A stretch of DNA of 64,000 nucleotides from Catalinimonas alkaloidigena (GCF_029504655.1 NZ_JAQFIL010000001.1:1493001-1557000); one strand, 5' to 3'; shown: positions 34,425 through 44,450, numbered from the stretch's first letter. Made by a program: numbers and translations. The notes: generated from the sequence alone by a model not told the origin.

Positions 34425-37400
34425 ATGGAAAAGCCCTTTATCATCTACCGTTCCTCAGCGGGTTCGGGTAAGACATTTACACTAGCCCTGGAGTACCTCA
34501 AATTGGCGCTCCAAAGTCCGGCAGCGTTTAGGAGTATCCTGGCGGTTACCTTTACCAACAAGGCTACCCGGGAGATGAAAGGACGAATCATTCAATTTCT
34601 TTACGAACTGAGTCACGGCAGTAATGCTACGCTCAGTGCTATGCTGGAGCCAGCTACCGGATTGGAAAGTATGGCGCTGCAAGAACGTTCCCGGCTGGTG
34701 CTTGCTAACATTCTGCATGCCTACTCCTACTTTTCAGTAATGACCATAGACTCTTTTTTCCAGAAAGTGATTCGGGCTTTTGCCCGGGAGCTGGGCTTAC
34801 AGGCAGGCTTCGCCATTGAACTGGATCAGGATAAAGTACTGGACGAGGTCATTGACCAGTTGCTGAATGAAATAGGAGCACCTGAGCAACAATTGCTCAA
34901 GGAGTGGCTGGTCCGTTTTTCTGAGGAAAAAGTAGAGTCAGGTAAGGTTTGGGATTTTCGGCGTGACTTAAAGCAGCTTGCTGGAGAATTGTTTAAAGAG
35001 GAATATAAACTCCAGCAGGATAGTGGTGCTCAGGGGCAGGGGCATTTGCATTACCAAAATGTACTTTCTCAACTTAAGGCCATCGTCAAGACCTTTGAAA
35101 GCAGCATGCAAAGCTTTGGCAAAGAAGGCCTGCACATGATGGAAAAGCACGGCTTGAGCTTTGTAGACTTTGCATATGGTAAAAGTGGGGTAGGGGGGTA
35201 TTTTGTACGCCTGGTAGAAAAAACAGACTTTGACCCAAAAAAAAGAGCGAGAGACGCGGCTGAAGATGCAGAGAAATGGGCTACTAAGTCATCTAAGAAA
35301 AAAGAAGAAATTCAGGAAGTTGTCGCTCTTGGCCTGCAGGGCATTTTACATAAAGCGGTATCTCTCTATGACCGTGAATTTATTAATTACCAATCCGCGC
35401 TACAACTCCTTAAGTTCATATATGCTTACGGAATTTTACGGGACCTTTCGCATAAACTGGATGAGTATAAGAAGGAAAATGATCTGATGCTGATCTCTGA
35501 TGCTACTGTCTTTCTCAAAGAAATTATCGGTAAGGATGAGACGCCCTTTATTTATGAAAAAATTGGCAGCAGCTTTCAGCACTTTCTGATAGATGAGTTT
35601 CAGGATACATCCGGAATGCAGTGGAATAACTTCCGTCCCCTGATAGAGAATAGCCTGGATTCTGGTTATAGAAACCTGGTAGTAGGTGATGTTAAGCAAT
35701 CTATTTACCGCTGGCGCGGAGGTGATTGGCAGCTTTTGCTGGAAAAAATTCAGGATGATATTGCTCCCTGGAACACTGCTTCCTTCAAACTGGATATGAA
35801 TTTCAGGAGCAGTAAAAATATTGTAAACTTTAACAATTGGCTGTTTTCTACCTTACCCACCATCATACAGGAAGCGATTTCTGAAAAGCTACAGCACTTA
35901 AAAGAAGAAGACAGGGCTTTATTAACCTCCAAAGCTGACATTATTACCCATGCTTATGCGGACGTACAGCAAAAGCTTCCGGAAATAAAGCTTAAATCCG
36001 ACAGCTTGCCGGGTTATGTGCATATGGAAATGCTGGATAAAAAAACAGAGGCCGAGGATGGTGAAAAAAGCTTGCACTGGAAAGAACAGGTAAAACAAAA
36101 ACTACCTGCACTGGTGGAATCACTACAGGATCAGGGATTCGCCCTGCGGGATATTGCTTTTCTGGTCAGAGACAAAAAAGCAGGAAAAGAAGTAGTGGAT
36201 ACCTTAATGGCATACAAAGGGGAAGGCAGAGCCAAGGATGGATATAGCTATGAAGTTATTTCTTCTGAATCTTTATTTCTGGATGCCTCCCTCAGTGTGA
36301 GCTTGCTTATTGATCTGTTACGCATACTGGATAATCAGGACGACGTAATCGCGAAAGCCAGTGCGGTCTATAAGTACCGTAAATTACAGCGATATGATAT
36401 TAGCTCAGATCAGCTTCATGAGGTATTTGTTACTTCTGCTGCTGATGATGAGTCTGATAATCCTTCGCTGTTTTTTGATTGGCTGCCTGAGTCTTTTGCT
36501 AAGCGCTTCAATTATTTGAACAAATTACCCCTCTACGAATTGGTTGAAAATCTGGTCAGTATCTTCGGCTTGAATCTAATGCATGACGAACTGGCTTACA
36601 TTCAGGCTTTTCAGGATGCTGTCTTAACATATAGTGGGCAGGATAGTGGTGATCTGTATACTTTTCTTCAGTGGTGGGATGAGAAAGGTAAAGAGACTTC
36701 GGTAAGAGTTTCTGAAGATGTGGATGCCATGCGAATACTAACGATCCATAAGGCAAAGGGCTTACAGTTTAAGGTTGTTATCATCCCCTTTTGTGATTGG
36801 GAGCTTGACCACCGCAGTGGACAGGATAATATCATATGGACACAGACTCAAGCCAGGCCTTTTGATCAGTTTGGGTTAATGCCTATGCGCTATGGAAGTA
36901 AACTTTCAGATACCTACTTCAATCTGGACTATTATCAGGAAATGCTCAGAGCCTACATTGACAACCTAAATTTGCTCTATGTCGCTTTTACCCGTGCAGA
37001 AGAAGCGCTCTATACCTTTTCAGCACCATCGGTAAGTAAAAGTGGTGTTACAGTGAACTCTGTAGCCAATGCGCTCTTTGAGGCATGCAATTCGCTCTCT
37101 GATGATGAAGCGATGAAAGCTGCCTGGAACCAGGAATCAAGACTATTTACACTGGGGGGATTTCAACAGAAAAAAGGCCAAAAATCACCTGCTGAAGCAT
37201 CGGCTTTGAAGATGAACACCTATCCTACGGAACGATGGAGAAACCGGCTAACGGTCAGGTCCCTGGCAAAAGGTTTCTTTTCCATAGATGCGGAAGGAGG
37301 AATGAAGACCAATCATGCGATTATCATAAAAGATGTGCTGGCAAATTTGCGCAAATTTTCAGATCTCCAGCAGGTCTTAGAAAAGGTGCATTTTGAAAGA

Positions 37401-37724
37401 GGAATGAGTGAAGAAGAGAAAACATTGGTTTCACACAAAATTCTGAAAGCTTTGGAGGCTGCTCCGCTAAAAGAGTGGTACAGTGAAACTTATGATAAAA
37501 TATACTTGAAAGCCTCTCTATCAGCTAAGCATGGAAAATTAATACAGCTTGATCGCCTCCTACTTGAAGGGCAGTTAGCTGTAGCCATCCAATACCATGA
37601 AGATAAAGAAGACAAGGAATCTCTCTCCACCCTGAAGTTAGCTTCACAAACCCTAAAGCAAATAGGATATACTGCAAAAGCTTACCTCTTTGACACTGAA
37701 AACATGCAGGTACTTGAAATTTGA
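34425..37724 (+). CDS. UvrD/RecB-type helicase (AddA-like) with degenerate nuclease tail
   Basis: This 1099-residue protein starts at the ATG at 34425 (an earlier TTG adds an unlikely lead). Superfamily 1A helicase motifs are complete: SSAGSGKT (residues 10-17), VTFTNKATREMK, DEFQDTSGMQW, GDVKQSIYRWRGGDW, DMNFRSSKNIV, ILTIHKAKGLQFKVVIIPF and LLYVAFTRAEE. The last 100 residues occupy the place of the RecB nuclease, but the DYK motif seems replaced (KLIQLDRLLLEG then VAIQYHEDKED), so the nuclease may be inactive. An AddB-type partner is not adjacent. It presumably acts in double-strand-break processing. Confidence 0.85.
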   Translation: MEKPFIIYRSSAGSGKTFTLALEYLKLALQSPAAFRSILAVTFTNKATREMKGRIIQFLYELSHGSNATLSAMLEPATGLESMALQERSRLVLANILHAYSYFSVMTIDSFFQKVIRAFARELGLQAGFAIELDQDKVLDEVIDQLLNEIGAPEQQLLKEWLVRFSEEKVESGKVWDFRRDLKQLAGELFKEEYKLQQDSGAQGQGHLHYQNVLSQLKAIVKTFESSMQSFGKEGLHMMEKHGLSFVDFAYGKSGVGGYFVRLVEKTDFDPKKRARDAAEDAEKWATKSSKKKEEIQEVVALGLQGILHKAVSLYDREFINYQSALQLLKFIYAYGILRDLSHKLDEYKKENDLMLISDATVFLKEIIGKDETPFIYEKIGSSFQHFLIDEFQDTSGMQWNNFRPLIENSLDSGYRNLVVGDVKQSIYRWRGGDWQLLLEKIQDDIAPWNTASFKLDMNFRSSKNIVNFNNWLFSTLPTIIQEAISEKLQHLKEEDRALLTSKADIITHAYADVQQKLPEIKLKSDSLPGYVHMEMLDKKTEAEDGEKSLHWKEQVKQKLPALVESLQDQGFALRDIAFLVRDKKAGKEVVDTLMAYKGEGRAKDGYSYEVISSESLFLDASLSVSLLIDLLRILDNQDDVIAKASAVYKYRKLQRYDISSDQLHEVFVTSAADDESDNPSLFFDWLPESFAKRFNYLNKLPLYELVENLVSIFGLNLMHDELAYIQAFQDAVLTYSGQDSGDLYTFLQWWDEKGKETSVRVSEDVDAMRILTIHKAKGLQFKVVIIPFCDWELDHRSGQDNIIWTQTQARPFDQFGLMPMRYGSKLSDTYFNLDYYQEMLRAYIDNLNLLYVAFTRAEEALYTFSAPSVSKSGVTVNSVANALFEACNSLSDDEAMKAAWNQESRLFTLGGFQQKKGQKSPAEASALKMNTYPTERWRNRLTVRSLAKGFFSIDAEGGMKTNHAIIIKDVLANLRKFSDLQQVLEKVHFERGMSEEEKTLVSHKILKALEAAPLKEWYSETYDKIYLKASLSAKHGKLIQLDRLLLEGQLAVAIQYHEDKEDKESLSTLKLASQTLKQIGYTAKAYLFDTENMQVLEI

Positions 37725-37725
37725 T

Positions 37726-38322
37726 TTACTGAAGCTGCAAAATAGCGATTTGTATCAGTCCGATCATAAAACCCAAGACACCCCCGAGAATTTCAATAAA
37801 CTTAAACTCTTTGCTCATGATAGAATAAAGGATACTCTCCAGTTTGTCCGTAGAAAAGTTAACTACTTTTTCGTATACGGTTTTTTCCACGTCCACATCC
37901 TGCTCAATTTTACCGATAAATCGATCAATCAATTCAGGAAGCATAAGTTCTACTTCAGCCAGTAAAGTGCCTTTTATTTTTTGTTTAAGCTCTTCATTCA
38001 TAAACATTGCCAGCATGGGCATTACTTCAGGAAGGCGATTCTCCAGAAAATCATCCAGTCGGGTATTAACGATGGTTTCAATTTCTTCTGTATTCCCGGG
38101 CTTCTGAAGGCTCTGTTTTACATCTTCAATGGAGAAAAGTTCATCGGCTACAATTTTTCCAAGCTTCTCAGCCAGTTTGTTTTGTCGTTTTGGAAAGATC
38201 CCCTGAATTTCAAGAAAGAGAACTTTTACTTTCTTCCGGGGGTGAAACAGCATTTTGATGGCGATGTAATTTGTAATATATCCTGTAAGGGCAGCTATTA
38301 TAGGTAGCGTCCAGATGATCAT
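37726..38322 (-). CDS. DUF445-family membrane protein
   Basis: From the ATG at 38322 the protein has 198 residues. A first transmembrane helix (IIWTLPIIAALTGYITNYIAI) carries the DUF445 start GYITNYIAIKMLFHP. A long helical part with FPKRQNKLAEKLGKIVADEL follows, and a C-terminal hydrophobic helix (EILGGVLGFMIGLIQIAIL). This order is typical of short DUF445 proteins (YheB-like), whose function is unknown. Its stop is 1 bp from the stop of the convergent helicase gene. An upstream start at 38370 would add a poor N-terminus. Confidence 0.8.
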   Translation of the reverse strand: MIIWTLPIIAALTGYITNYIAIKMLFHPRKKVKVLFLEIQGIFPKRQNKLAEKLGKIVADELFSIEDVKQSLQKPGNTEEIETIVNTRLDDFLENRLPEVMPMLAMFMNEELKQKIKGTLLAEVELMLPELIDRFIGKIEQDVDVEKTVYEKVVNFSTDKLESILYSIMSKEFKFIEILGGVLGFMIGLIQIAILQLQ

Positions 38323-38540
38323 AGTTTTCGTTTTTTCCGCAAAGCTATAGGAAAGATTGTATTCGCCCAAGCCATATTTTCATCATGAGAAAAAGTCTGT
38401 AATGCAAGTTTCGCCATATTTTTGTAAATTTTGGCAGTATTGCAATAAGAGGCATGATTAGCTATAATTTTTAGTAAATTATATGATATGCATCTTATTT
38501 TTTTATAATGATATTTACTGCTAACAATAATTAATTGAAC

Positions 38541-39875
38541 ATGTCGAACAAACTTAACCGTAGAGATTTTGTGAAATCTGCAAGCGCTGCAGGAGTGGGA
38601 TTGAGTGTAGCCGGAGGATTTTTTCCGGTATACGGAAAAAATGCACCTAATGAAAAAATAAGAGTAGCCATCATGGGGCTGAATGGTAGAGGAAGTGCTT
38701 TAACAGGTGAATTCGCACGCTTGGATGGTTATGAAGTAGCCTATATCTGTGATGTGGATGAGAGAGCCGTTGCCAAGGGAATTGAGATTACGATGAAAGC
38801 GGGTAAGCAAAAGAAAAAACCTAAAGGTATTGCTGACTTCCGGGAAGCCTTGGATGACAAAGACGTAGATGCTTTGGTCATTGCCGCTCCCGATCATTGG
38901 CATACACCCGCCGCCATTATGGGACTTCAGGCAGGCAAGCATGTCTATGTTGAAAAACCCTGCGGACATAACCCTAAAGAAGGTGAGATGCTGGTAGAAG
39001 CGCAGCAGAAGTACGGAAAAATTGTTCAGATGGGTAATCAGCAGCGTTCTGCGAGGGAGTCTATTGAGGCGATCAACGAAATTAATAAAGGGGTCATTGG
39101 TACGCCTTACTTCGCCAAAGCATGGTATGCAAATACGCGTGGACCTATCGGTAATGGAAAGAAAGTAGATGTACCTGCATGGCTTAATTATGATTTATGG
39201 CAGGGCCCTGCTCCCCGAATGCCTTATCAGGATAACCTGATTCACTATAATTGGCACTGGTTCAAACATTGGGGCACCGGAGAAATCTGTAATAACGGAA
39301 CCCACGAGATAGATATCTGTCGTTGGGCACTAGGTGTAGACTACCCGGTAAGGGTAAGTTCACACGGTGGTCGTTACCACTATAATGATGACTGGGAGTT
39401 TTATGATACCCAGATTGCCAACTATGACTTTGAAGGAGAGAAAACAATTACCTGGGAAGGCAGAAGTTGTAATGGTCGTCCTGTAGAGGGTAGGGGGCGT
39501 GGTTCTGCAATCTACGGTACTGAAGGAACCATGATCATTGACAGGAATGGTTATGTGCTATATGACATGGACAACAAAAAAGTGAGGGAAGTTACTCCTG
39601 AAACCAAGAATGCCACCATGGACACCGTGGGAGGTGATCAGCTCACCGCATTACATATTGTGAACTTCCAGGATGCCATTCGTACCGGAGCAGAACAAAA
39701 CTCACCTATAGAAGAAGGTCATAAAAGTGTTTTGCTGTGTCATTTAGGTAATATGGCCCAGGAGTTAGGAGAAACTTTAGAAATAGATCCTAAAAATGGT
39801 CACGTAAAAGATAGTGATGAGGCTATGAAGTTGTGGGCGAGAGATTATGCTCCTGGTTGGGAACCATCAGTATAA
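38541..39875 (+). CDS. Gfo/Idh/MocA-family oxidoreductase with Tat-type signal
   Basis: This encodes 444 residues from the ATG at 38541. The N-terminus carries a twin-arginine-like export signal (NRRDFVKSASAAGVGLSVAG). A Rossmann fold with RVAIMGLNGRGSA follows, then the family Lys in VYVEKPCGHNP, and the C-terminal beta-sheet domain (HWFKHWGTGEICNNGTHEIDICRWAL). These enzymes oxidise or dehydrate sugars and cyclitols with a tightly bound NAD. Export folded by the Tat system is common in this phylum. The substrate is unknown. A terminator follows. Confidence 0.88.
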   Translation: MSNKLNRRDFVKSASAAGVGLSVAGGFFPVYGKNAPNEKIRVAIMGLNGRGSALTGEFARLDGYEVAYICDVDERAVAKGIEITMKAGKQKKKPKGIADFREALDDKDVDALVIAAPDHWHTPAAIMGLQAGKHVYVEKPCGHNPKEGEMLVEAQQKYGKIVQMGNQQRSARESIEAINEINKGVIGTPYFAKAWYANTRGPIGNGKKVDVPAWLNYDLWQGPAPRMPYQDNLIHYNWHWFKHWGTGEICNNGTHEIDICRWALGVDYPVRVSSHGGRYHYNDDWEFYDTQIANYDFEGEKTITWEGRSCNGRPVEGRGRGSAIYGTEGTMIIDRNGYVLYDMDNKKVREVTPETKNATMDTVGGDQLTALHIVNFQDAIRTGAEQNSPIEEGHKSVLLCHLGNMAQELGETLEIDPKNGHVKDSDEAMKLWARDYAPGWEPSV

Positions 39876-39900
39876 GTTCAGGGAATCTCAATTATAATCA

Positions 39901-39938
39901 TAACTGTCTTGGGGTATACCTGAGGCAGTTTTTTTTTG
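39901..39938 (+). terminator. Terminator of the Gfo/Idh/MocA gene
   Basis: AACTG...CAGTT with an imperfect inner stem around a TATA loop is followed by nine T. The last bases touch the stop of the convergent gene at 39940. Confidence 0.7.
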
Positions 39939-39939
39939 A

Positions 39940-40251
39940 TCAATTTGCGTGTTTATAAGATTTGATCAGAGACTTATCTTTGACGGGGCCTGACTTCTTA
40001 TCGGTAGCGATTCGGCGGTAATTTTCCATTTCTATATCTTCCAGCTTTTGTGACTGTCGGGCATATTCATTTAGAATACCTAATTCTACCAAGTCAAACT
40101 CATCATCTGAAGTGAGTACAAAAAATACTTCGTCTTCATCATCGGAGCCATGATGATTGTAATGCTTACTGAATTCATATCCATATTCATTCAGTAATAT
40201 CTCAAATTTTTTTTCTGTGCCCCTATCTATGGATACGCTAAGTGTCGGCAT
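39940..40251 (-). CDS. Small protein of unknown function
   Basis: This encodes 103 residues of a soluble protein without signal. The first half looks like an alpha-beta unit (PTLSVSIDRGTEKKFEILLNEY), followed by an acidic stretch (GSDDEDEVFFVLTSDDEFD) and a helical, then basic, C-terminus (KKSGPVKDKSLIKSYKHAN). I do not recognise it. It is a single gene, converging with the oxidoreductase gene. Confidence 0.55.
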   Translation of the reverse strand: MPTLSVSIDRGTEKKFEILLNEYGYEFSKHYNHHGSDDEDEVFFVLTSDDEFDLVELGILNEYARQSQKLEDIEMENYRRIATDKKSGPVKDKSLIKSYKHAN

Positions 40252-40560
40252 AATATTAAGTTTAATTTTGCCTCAATCTATAATTATATACTTGCTTACA
40301 CACACAAATACTTAAATCCTCAGTACAATGTAAGGCTAATTGTCAATATGGCAAAAGTTTGTTGATTGTTTACTAAAAGTGATTTTATTTTCTTTTGCCG
40401 AGAAAAATATGATGCTAAGCAAATTAAATATTAACAAATAAAAAAAATACCAGAACTAAAATCAGTAAGTAAATTTAGGGATCAGCCAATAATACCCTCG
40501 ATGCCCGGTTGTAATGAATATTAAAATCTTGCTGAAGATAATTTCTAGCTACGCATTTTT
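40252..40560. other. AT-rich intergenic region, nothing recognised
   Basis: About 310 bases separate two minus-strand genes. No open frame or clear hairpin was seen. Confidence 0.4.
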
Positions 40561-41004
40561 TTATTGTATGTCAAGTGTCTTCTCATAAATGTTAGGTTCC
40601 CCTGAAATTTTTCTTATGGCCTCATTATAAACTTTACGAGGTAGGTACTCACCGTTTTCTTTAGCATTTTTTAGAAATACTTTCACCTTGTCTATATCAT
40701 TTATTTCCATGAGTTTGCCTAGCAGTTCTTCTTCAAGGTTTTCGTTCATATTAAAGTCAAGTATATCATCATCATCCTGATACTTTTTCTTAAACACATG
40801 CCGAAGGCTATACTTACGGTTGAAGACTGCATAACTCATAAACAGAAATACAAACCCATCTATGAAACCAATGAACATAGGGAGGAGTGTCCAGAAAAAA
40901 GCCAGATACCACCAGCCATACTTGTTTTGTTTGAGATAAAAGCGATGAACACCAAAAGCACCCAGCGTAAAAGCCAGTAGCGTAGCTAACTGTTTGTTCT
41001 TCAT
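40561..41004 (-). CDS. TM2-domain membrane protein
   Basis: This 147-residue protein has an N-terminal TM2 domain: two hydrophobic helices around the conserved GAFGVHRFYLKQNKYGWWYL and FIGFIDGFVFLFM with the D-G-F motif. The cytosolic C-terminal 80 residues are charged and helical (EELLGKLMEINDIDKVKVF). TM2 proteins are of unknown role in bacteria. It is monocistronic. Confidence 0.85.
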   Translation of the reverse strand: MKNKQLATLLAFTLGAFGVHRFYLKQNKYGWWYLAFFWTLLPMFIGFIDGFVFLFMSYAVFNRKYSLRHVFKKKYQDDDDILDFNMNENLEEELLGKLMEINDIDKVKVFLKNAKENGEYLPRKVYNEAIRKISGEPNIYEKTLDIQ

Positions 41005-41491
41005 TGTCTTGATCTTATCGGTAAGCAGTTATATTGATCTAATGTAATATTAGTTTTGAATATACGTTTTGCAAAATGTTGGGCTATGCCACGTATTGCT
41101 CTTTAGATATTGTATATTAAGTATCTCAGTTTCAAAAAACTTATTGAAATCATAGTATCTGGTGTAGCTAACTTTTTCATTACGAATCACTTAGTTTTAA
41201 GTATGCTACCGCAAAAACAAAATCATACATAATTTCTTCTTGAAGTTTTTTGTGGCAATAATAAATGATCAAAAACTATGTTAAAAGTGATAAACATTTT
41301 AGCGAATGAGGTAATAAATTTCTTTTTTAAGGAATTAGCGGTTAATCTTATTCATAAGGGTAATAGCGCTGACATCATAGGTTTTTAGTATTTCTTAATT
41401 TGATCGTAATGAAAAAGCATAGATCAATTTTTTGTCAATATGAGTAAACCTTTTCATTATTGTATGCTTCATGTTGTTCGGAAGATAAATT
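41005..41491. other. AT-rich intergenic region, no gene seen
   Basis: About 490 bases lie between the divergent TM2 and YqgE genes. No frame, tRNA or terminator was found. It ends in a TAnnTTTG box directly before the YqgE start codon. Confidence 0.45.
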
Positions 41492-41499
41492 TAAATTTG
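41492..41499 (+). promoter_or_regulatory. TAAATTTG box adjoining the YqgE start codon
   Basis: TAAATTTG matches the TAnnTTTG -7 element and a TTG lies 15 nt upstream, but it ends one base before the ATG at 41501. If functional, the transcript would begin at or inside the start codon. It may equally be chance in AT-rich sequence. Confidence 0.3.
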
Positions 41500-41500
41500 T

Positions 41501-42064
41501 ATGCCATCTTACATTAAACCGACAAAAGGTGATTTATTAATATCAGAACCTTTTCTTCCTGATCCCAATTTTGAGCGTTCGGTGATCCTCTTATGCGAAC
41601 ATAATAAAGATGGATCTTTAGGGTTTGTCTTAAACAAACCTATAGAACTACATTTGTCAAATGTGATAGAAGAAGTCAATGGTTTTGAAAAGGTTCTTCA
41701 CAAAGGTGGTCCTGTACAGGAAGATACCCTGCATTTTATACATAGGATGGGAGAGAAATTACAGGGTAGTCAGGAAATTGCAAACGGTATTTACTGGGGG
41801 GGAGATTTTGAGCAACTCCTGTCAATGATCAATACGAAACAGCTTAACCCTCAGGATTTTATATTTTTTGTAGGGTATTCCGGCTGGTCACCCAAACAAT
41901 TAGAATATGAGTTGGAAGATGGTTCATGGATAGTATATAAGCAAGCTAGCCCTGATGATATATTTAGTTCTTCTCCATCAGGCCTCTGGAGAGATGTACT
42001 AAGTAATATGGGAGGGAAGTACCGTATGCTTTCAAATTATCCTATTGACCCGCGCTTAAATTGA
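41501..42064 (+). CDS. YqgE/AlgH family protein
   Basis: This 187-residue cytosolic protein matches the YqgE/AlgH family (DUF179): GDLLISEPFLPDPNFERSVILLCEHNKDGSLGFVLNKPI at the N-terminus, KGGPVQEDTLHFIHR in the middle and FVGYSGWSPKQLEYELEDGSWIV later. Its biochemical role is not known. It is one of the broadly conserved bacterial proteins. The DUF349 gene follows after about 50 bp on the same strand. Confidence 0.92.
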   Translation: MPSYIKPTKGDLLISEPFLPDPNFERSVILLCEHNKDGSLGFVLNKPIELHLSNVIEEVNGFEKVLHKGGPVQEDTLHFIHRMGEKLQGSQEIANGIYWGGDFEQLLSMINTKQLNPQDFIFFVGYSGWSPKQLEYELEDGSWIVYKQASPDDIFSSSPSGLWRDVLSNMGGKYRMLSNYPIDPRLN

Positions 42065-42115
42065 ATCATTTTGCTAATTTTGGGCTTTATTCTTAAGAAC
42101 TAATATATATAGCTT

Positions 42116-44308
42116 ATGTCAGAGGGCTCTGAAAATAAGAAGCAGGAAGAAGTTAACATTACTACCACCGAACAAGCTGAAGATGCCAATAATAAAGAGG
42201 AAACTAGCTCGTCTTCCACTGAAGGTGAGAATAAAGACTCACAAGCTGAAGCTTTGTCGGAAGAGGATAGTAAGACTGAGTCATTAGCAGATGACACATC
42301 TGCTAGTGCTGCGCCAAAGAGTAAGACTAATGAAAGCGAAGAAGCTGAGAGCCAAAAAGCTGAAAGCTCAGAAGAAAGGACTTCAAATGGATCTCAGGCA
42401 GAAGCAGTAGAGCAAAAGCAGGAGCAAACCACCTCAGAAAGTGTTCAGGAAAAGTCTCCAGGTGGAGAAAAAGAAACTGCTGAAGAAGTAAAAGCTGATA
42501 CTACTACTGATGAGCCTGAGGATGCTTCTGATGTTGACAAAGGTGAAGAACACGATATCCATCATCCTAAAGAAGAGGAGGATGATCATGATGAAGAAAT
42601 AGACTATGGTAGTTTGTCCCGTGAGGAGCTGGTGAAGGCCATTAATGAGCAGCTTAAAAACGAGAATGTAAAGAAAGCTGATGCCCATGCGCAGGAAATG
42701 AAATCAGCATTTGATGAACTGGAAGCGGAGATCAAAGAAAACGCCTTAAAGAAGTATCTCAATGATGGTGGGGAGAAAGATGGTTTTGAGTATAAATCTG
42801 ATGAGCTGAGTGAGCAATTTTATCAATCTTTCCGTTTTATCAAAGAAAAGAAAGCCAGTTATTATGCCAAGCTAGGTCAGGACAGAAATAAGAATTATGA
42901 AGCTAAGCAGGATATACTAAACCGCCTCAGAGAGTTTATTGACAGTGAAGAAACACAGGTAAGTATCAATAAACTTAAAGAGCTACAGAATGAATGGCGT
43001 TCCATCGGGCCGGTACCTCCGCAACATAATAAAACCCTATGGGCCAATTACAACGCACTGATTCACCGCTTCTACGATAATCGTAGTATTTATTTTGAGC
43101 TCAAAGAGCTGGATCGCAGGAAAAACATGGAAGCAAAGCTTGCACTATGTGAAAAGGCTGAAATGTTAGTGGATGACACTGACATCAAAAAGGTGCTGCG
43201 CGAACTGGACGAACTACATGAAGAGTACAAGCATATTGGTCCGGTTCCTAAAGAGGATCAGGAAGCGCTCTGGCAGCGTTTTAAGTCTGCTTCAGATAAG
43301 ATTCATGAAAGAAGAAGGGAATATGTAGACCAGTTCAAAGAAGAGCTGAATAAAAATCTGGAACAAAAGCTCAGGCTTTGTGATGAGGTTGCAGGCTTTA
43401 CTACATTTGACAGTGAAAGCATTCGGGAATGGAACCAAAAGACCAAAGAGATACAGGCCTTGCAGAAACGCTGGGATGCTATCGGTCCTATGCCCAGAGA
43501 GAAAGCCAAAGAGGTAAATAAAAAGTTCTGGTCAAACTTTAAGCAGTTCTTTTCTAATAAAGGAAACTTCTTTAAAAAGCTTGACGCTCAGAGGGAAGTT
43601 AATTTAGAGAAGAAAGAACAACTGGTAGAGAAAGCTGAAAGTCTTAAGGAGAGCACAGATTGGCAGAAAACCGCAAATGAGCTAAAAAGGCTGCAAAGGG
43701 AATGGAAAGACATAGGTCCTGTGCCTGAAAAAGTTAGGAATGAAGTATATCAGCGCTTCAAATCTGCCTGTGACACATTCTTTGAGAGAAAGCGAGAAAA
43801 TAATCAGGAGCTTGAATCTTCTTATGAGAACAACCTGGAAGCGAAAGAAGCTATTTGTACGGAGATAGAAAATATAGCCAAAGAAGGCTCATCTGATACA
43901 GATAAGCTTCAGGAACTGAGTGAAGAATTTGCTGAAATAGGCTTTGTGCCTCGCAATGCCATCAAGAGGATTAACCAGCGGTTTGAGAAAGCTGTGGAAA
44001 GCTTTATGAAGTCTATCAAGGGACTTGATGCGCAGCAGAAAGAAGACCTTAAACTAGAGTTAGAAGTGACAACAATCAAGGGGACGCCCAGGGCTGAGAG
44101 AAAGCTTGATCACAAGGAGTCTTCATTGAGGAAAAAGATTAGCAAATTGGAAGAGGATATTTCTTTATGGAAAAACAATATCAGCTTCTTCGCCAACTCA
44201 AAGCAGGCCGATAAGCTGAAAAAGGAATATGAGCAAAAAATTGAAGATGCTGTTGCAGAATTGGAGCACCTTAAATCACAATTAGATATCATAGAAAATA
44301 TGCGATAA
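42116..44308 (+). CDS. DUF349-repeat protein with acidic N-terminus
   Basis: This encodes 730 residues. The first 160 are low-complexity and rich in Glu, Ser and Thr. The remainder is built of about five DUF349 repeats, each with a helical pattern ending in WRSIGPVPPQHNKTLWANY, YKHIGPVPKEDQEALWQRF, WDAIGPMPREKAKEVNKKF, WKDIGPVPEKVRNEVYQRF and similar. A C-terminal coiled coil closes the protein (SSLRKKISKLEEDISLWKNN). DUF349 proteins are common in Bacteroidota and are of unknown function. It is likely cytosolic and elongated. Confidence 0.9.
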   Translation: MSEGSENKKQEEVNITTTEQAEDANNKEETSSSSTEGENKDSQAEALSEEDSKTESLADDTSASAAPKSKTNESEEAESQKAESSEERTSNGSQAEAVEQKQEQTTSESVQEKSPGGEKETAEEVKADTTTDEPEDASDVDKGEEHDIHHPKEEEDDHDEEIDYGSLSREELVKAINEQLKNENVKKADAHAQEMKSAFDELEAEIKENALKKYLNDGGEKDGFEYKSDELSEQFYQSFRFIKEKKASYYAKLGQDRNKNYEAKQDILNRLREFIDSEETQVSINKLKELQNEWRSIGPVPPQHNKTLWANYNALIHRFYDNRSIYFELKELDRRKNMEAKLALCEKAEMLVDDTDIKKVLRELDELHEEYKHIGPVPKEDQEALWQRFKSASDKIHERRREYVDQFKEELNKNLEQKLRLCDEVAGFTTFDSESIREWNQKTKEIQALQKRWDAIGPMPREKAKEVNKKFWSNFKQFFSNKGNFFKKLDAQREVNLEKKEQLVEKAESLKESTDWQKTANELKRLQREWKDIGPVPEKVRNEVYQRFKSACDTFFERKRENNQELESSYENNLEAKEAICTEIENIAKEGSSDTDKLQELSEEFAEIGFVPRNAIKRINQRFEKAVESFMKSIKGLDAQQKEDLKLELEVTTIKGTPRAERKLDHKESSLRKKISKLEEDISLWKNNISFFANSKQADKLKKEYEQKIEDAVAELEHLKSQLDIIENMR

Positions 44309-44324
44309 TTTTTTCAGTGAAGGG

Positions 44325-44355
44325 TTGCAGTGAATAGAGTGTATTTCTATATTTG
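44325..44355 (+). promoter_or_regulatory. Promoter of tRNA-Thr (TTG-N20-TATATTTG)
   Basis: TTG at 44325-44327 and TATATTTG at 44348-44355 are separated by 20 nt. Transcription should start near 44361, a few bases before the mature tRNA 5' end. This is a good example of the genome's promoter consensus. Confidence 0.7.
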
Positions 44356-44366
44356 CAGTCCTTTAA

Positions 44367-44440
44367 GCCTCCTTAGCTCAGCTGGCCAGAGCAACTGACT
44401 TGTAATCAGTAGGTCGTTGGTTCGAATCCGACAGGGGGCT
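44367..44440 (+). tRNA. tRNA-Thr (anticodon TGT)
   Basis: This is a 74-nt cloverleaf with acceptor GCCTCCT and AGGGGGC (one G-T pair) and discriminator T. The anticodon stem ACTGA/TCAGT encloses the loop CTTGTAA with anticodon TGT. The T loop is TTCGAAT. CCA is not encoded. A terminator follows directly. Confidence 0.97.
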
Positions 44441-44450
44441 CTTAAAAATC

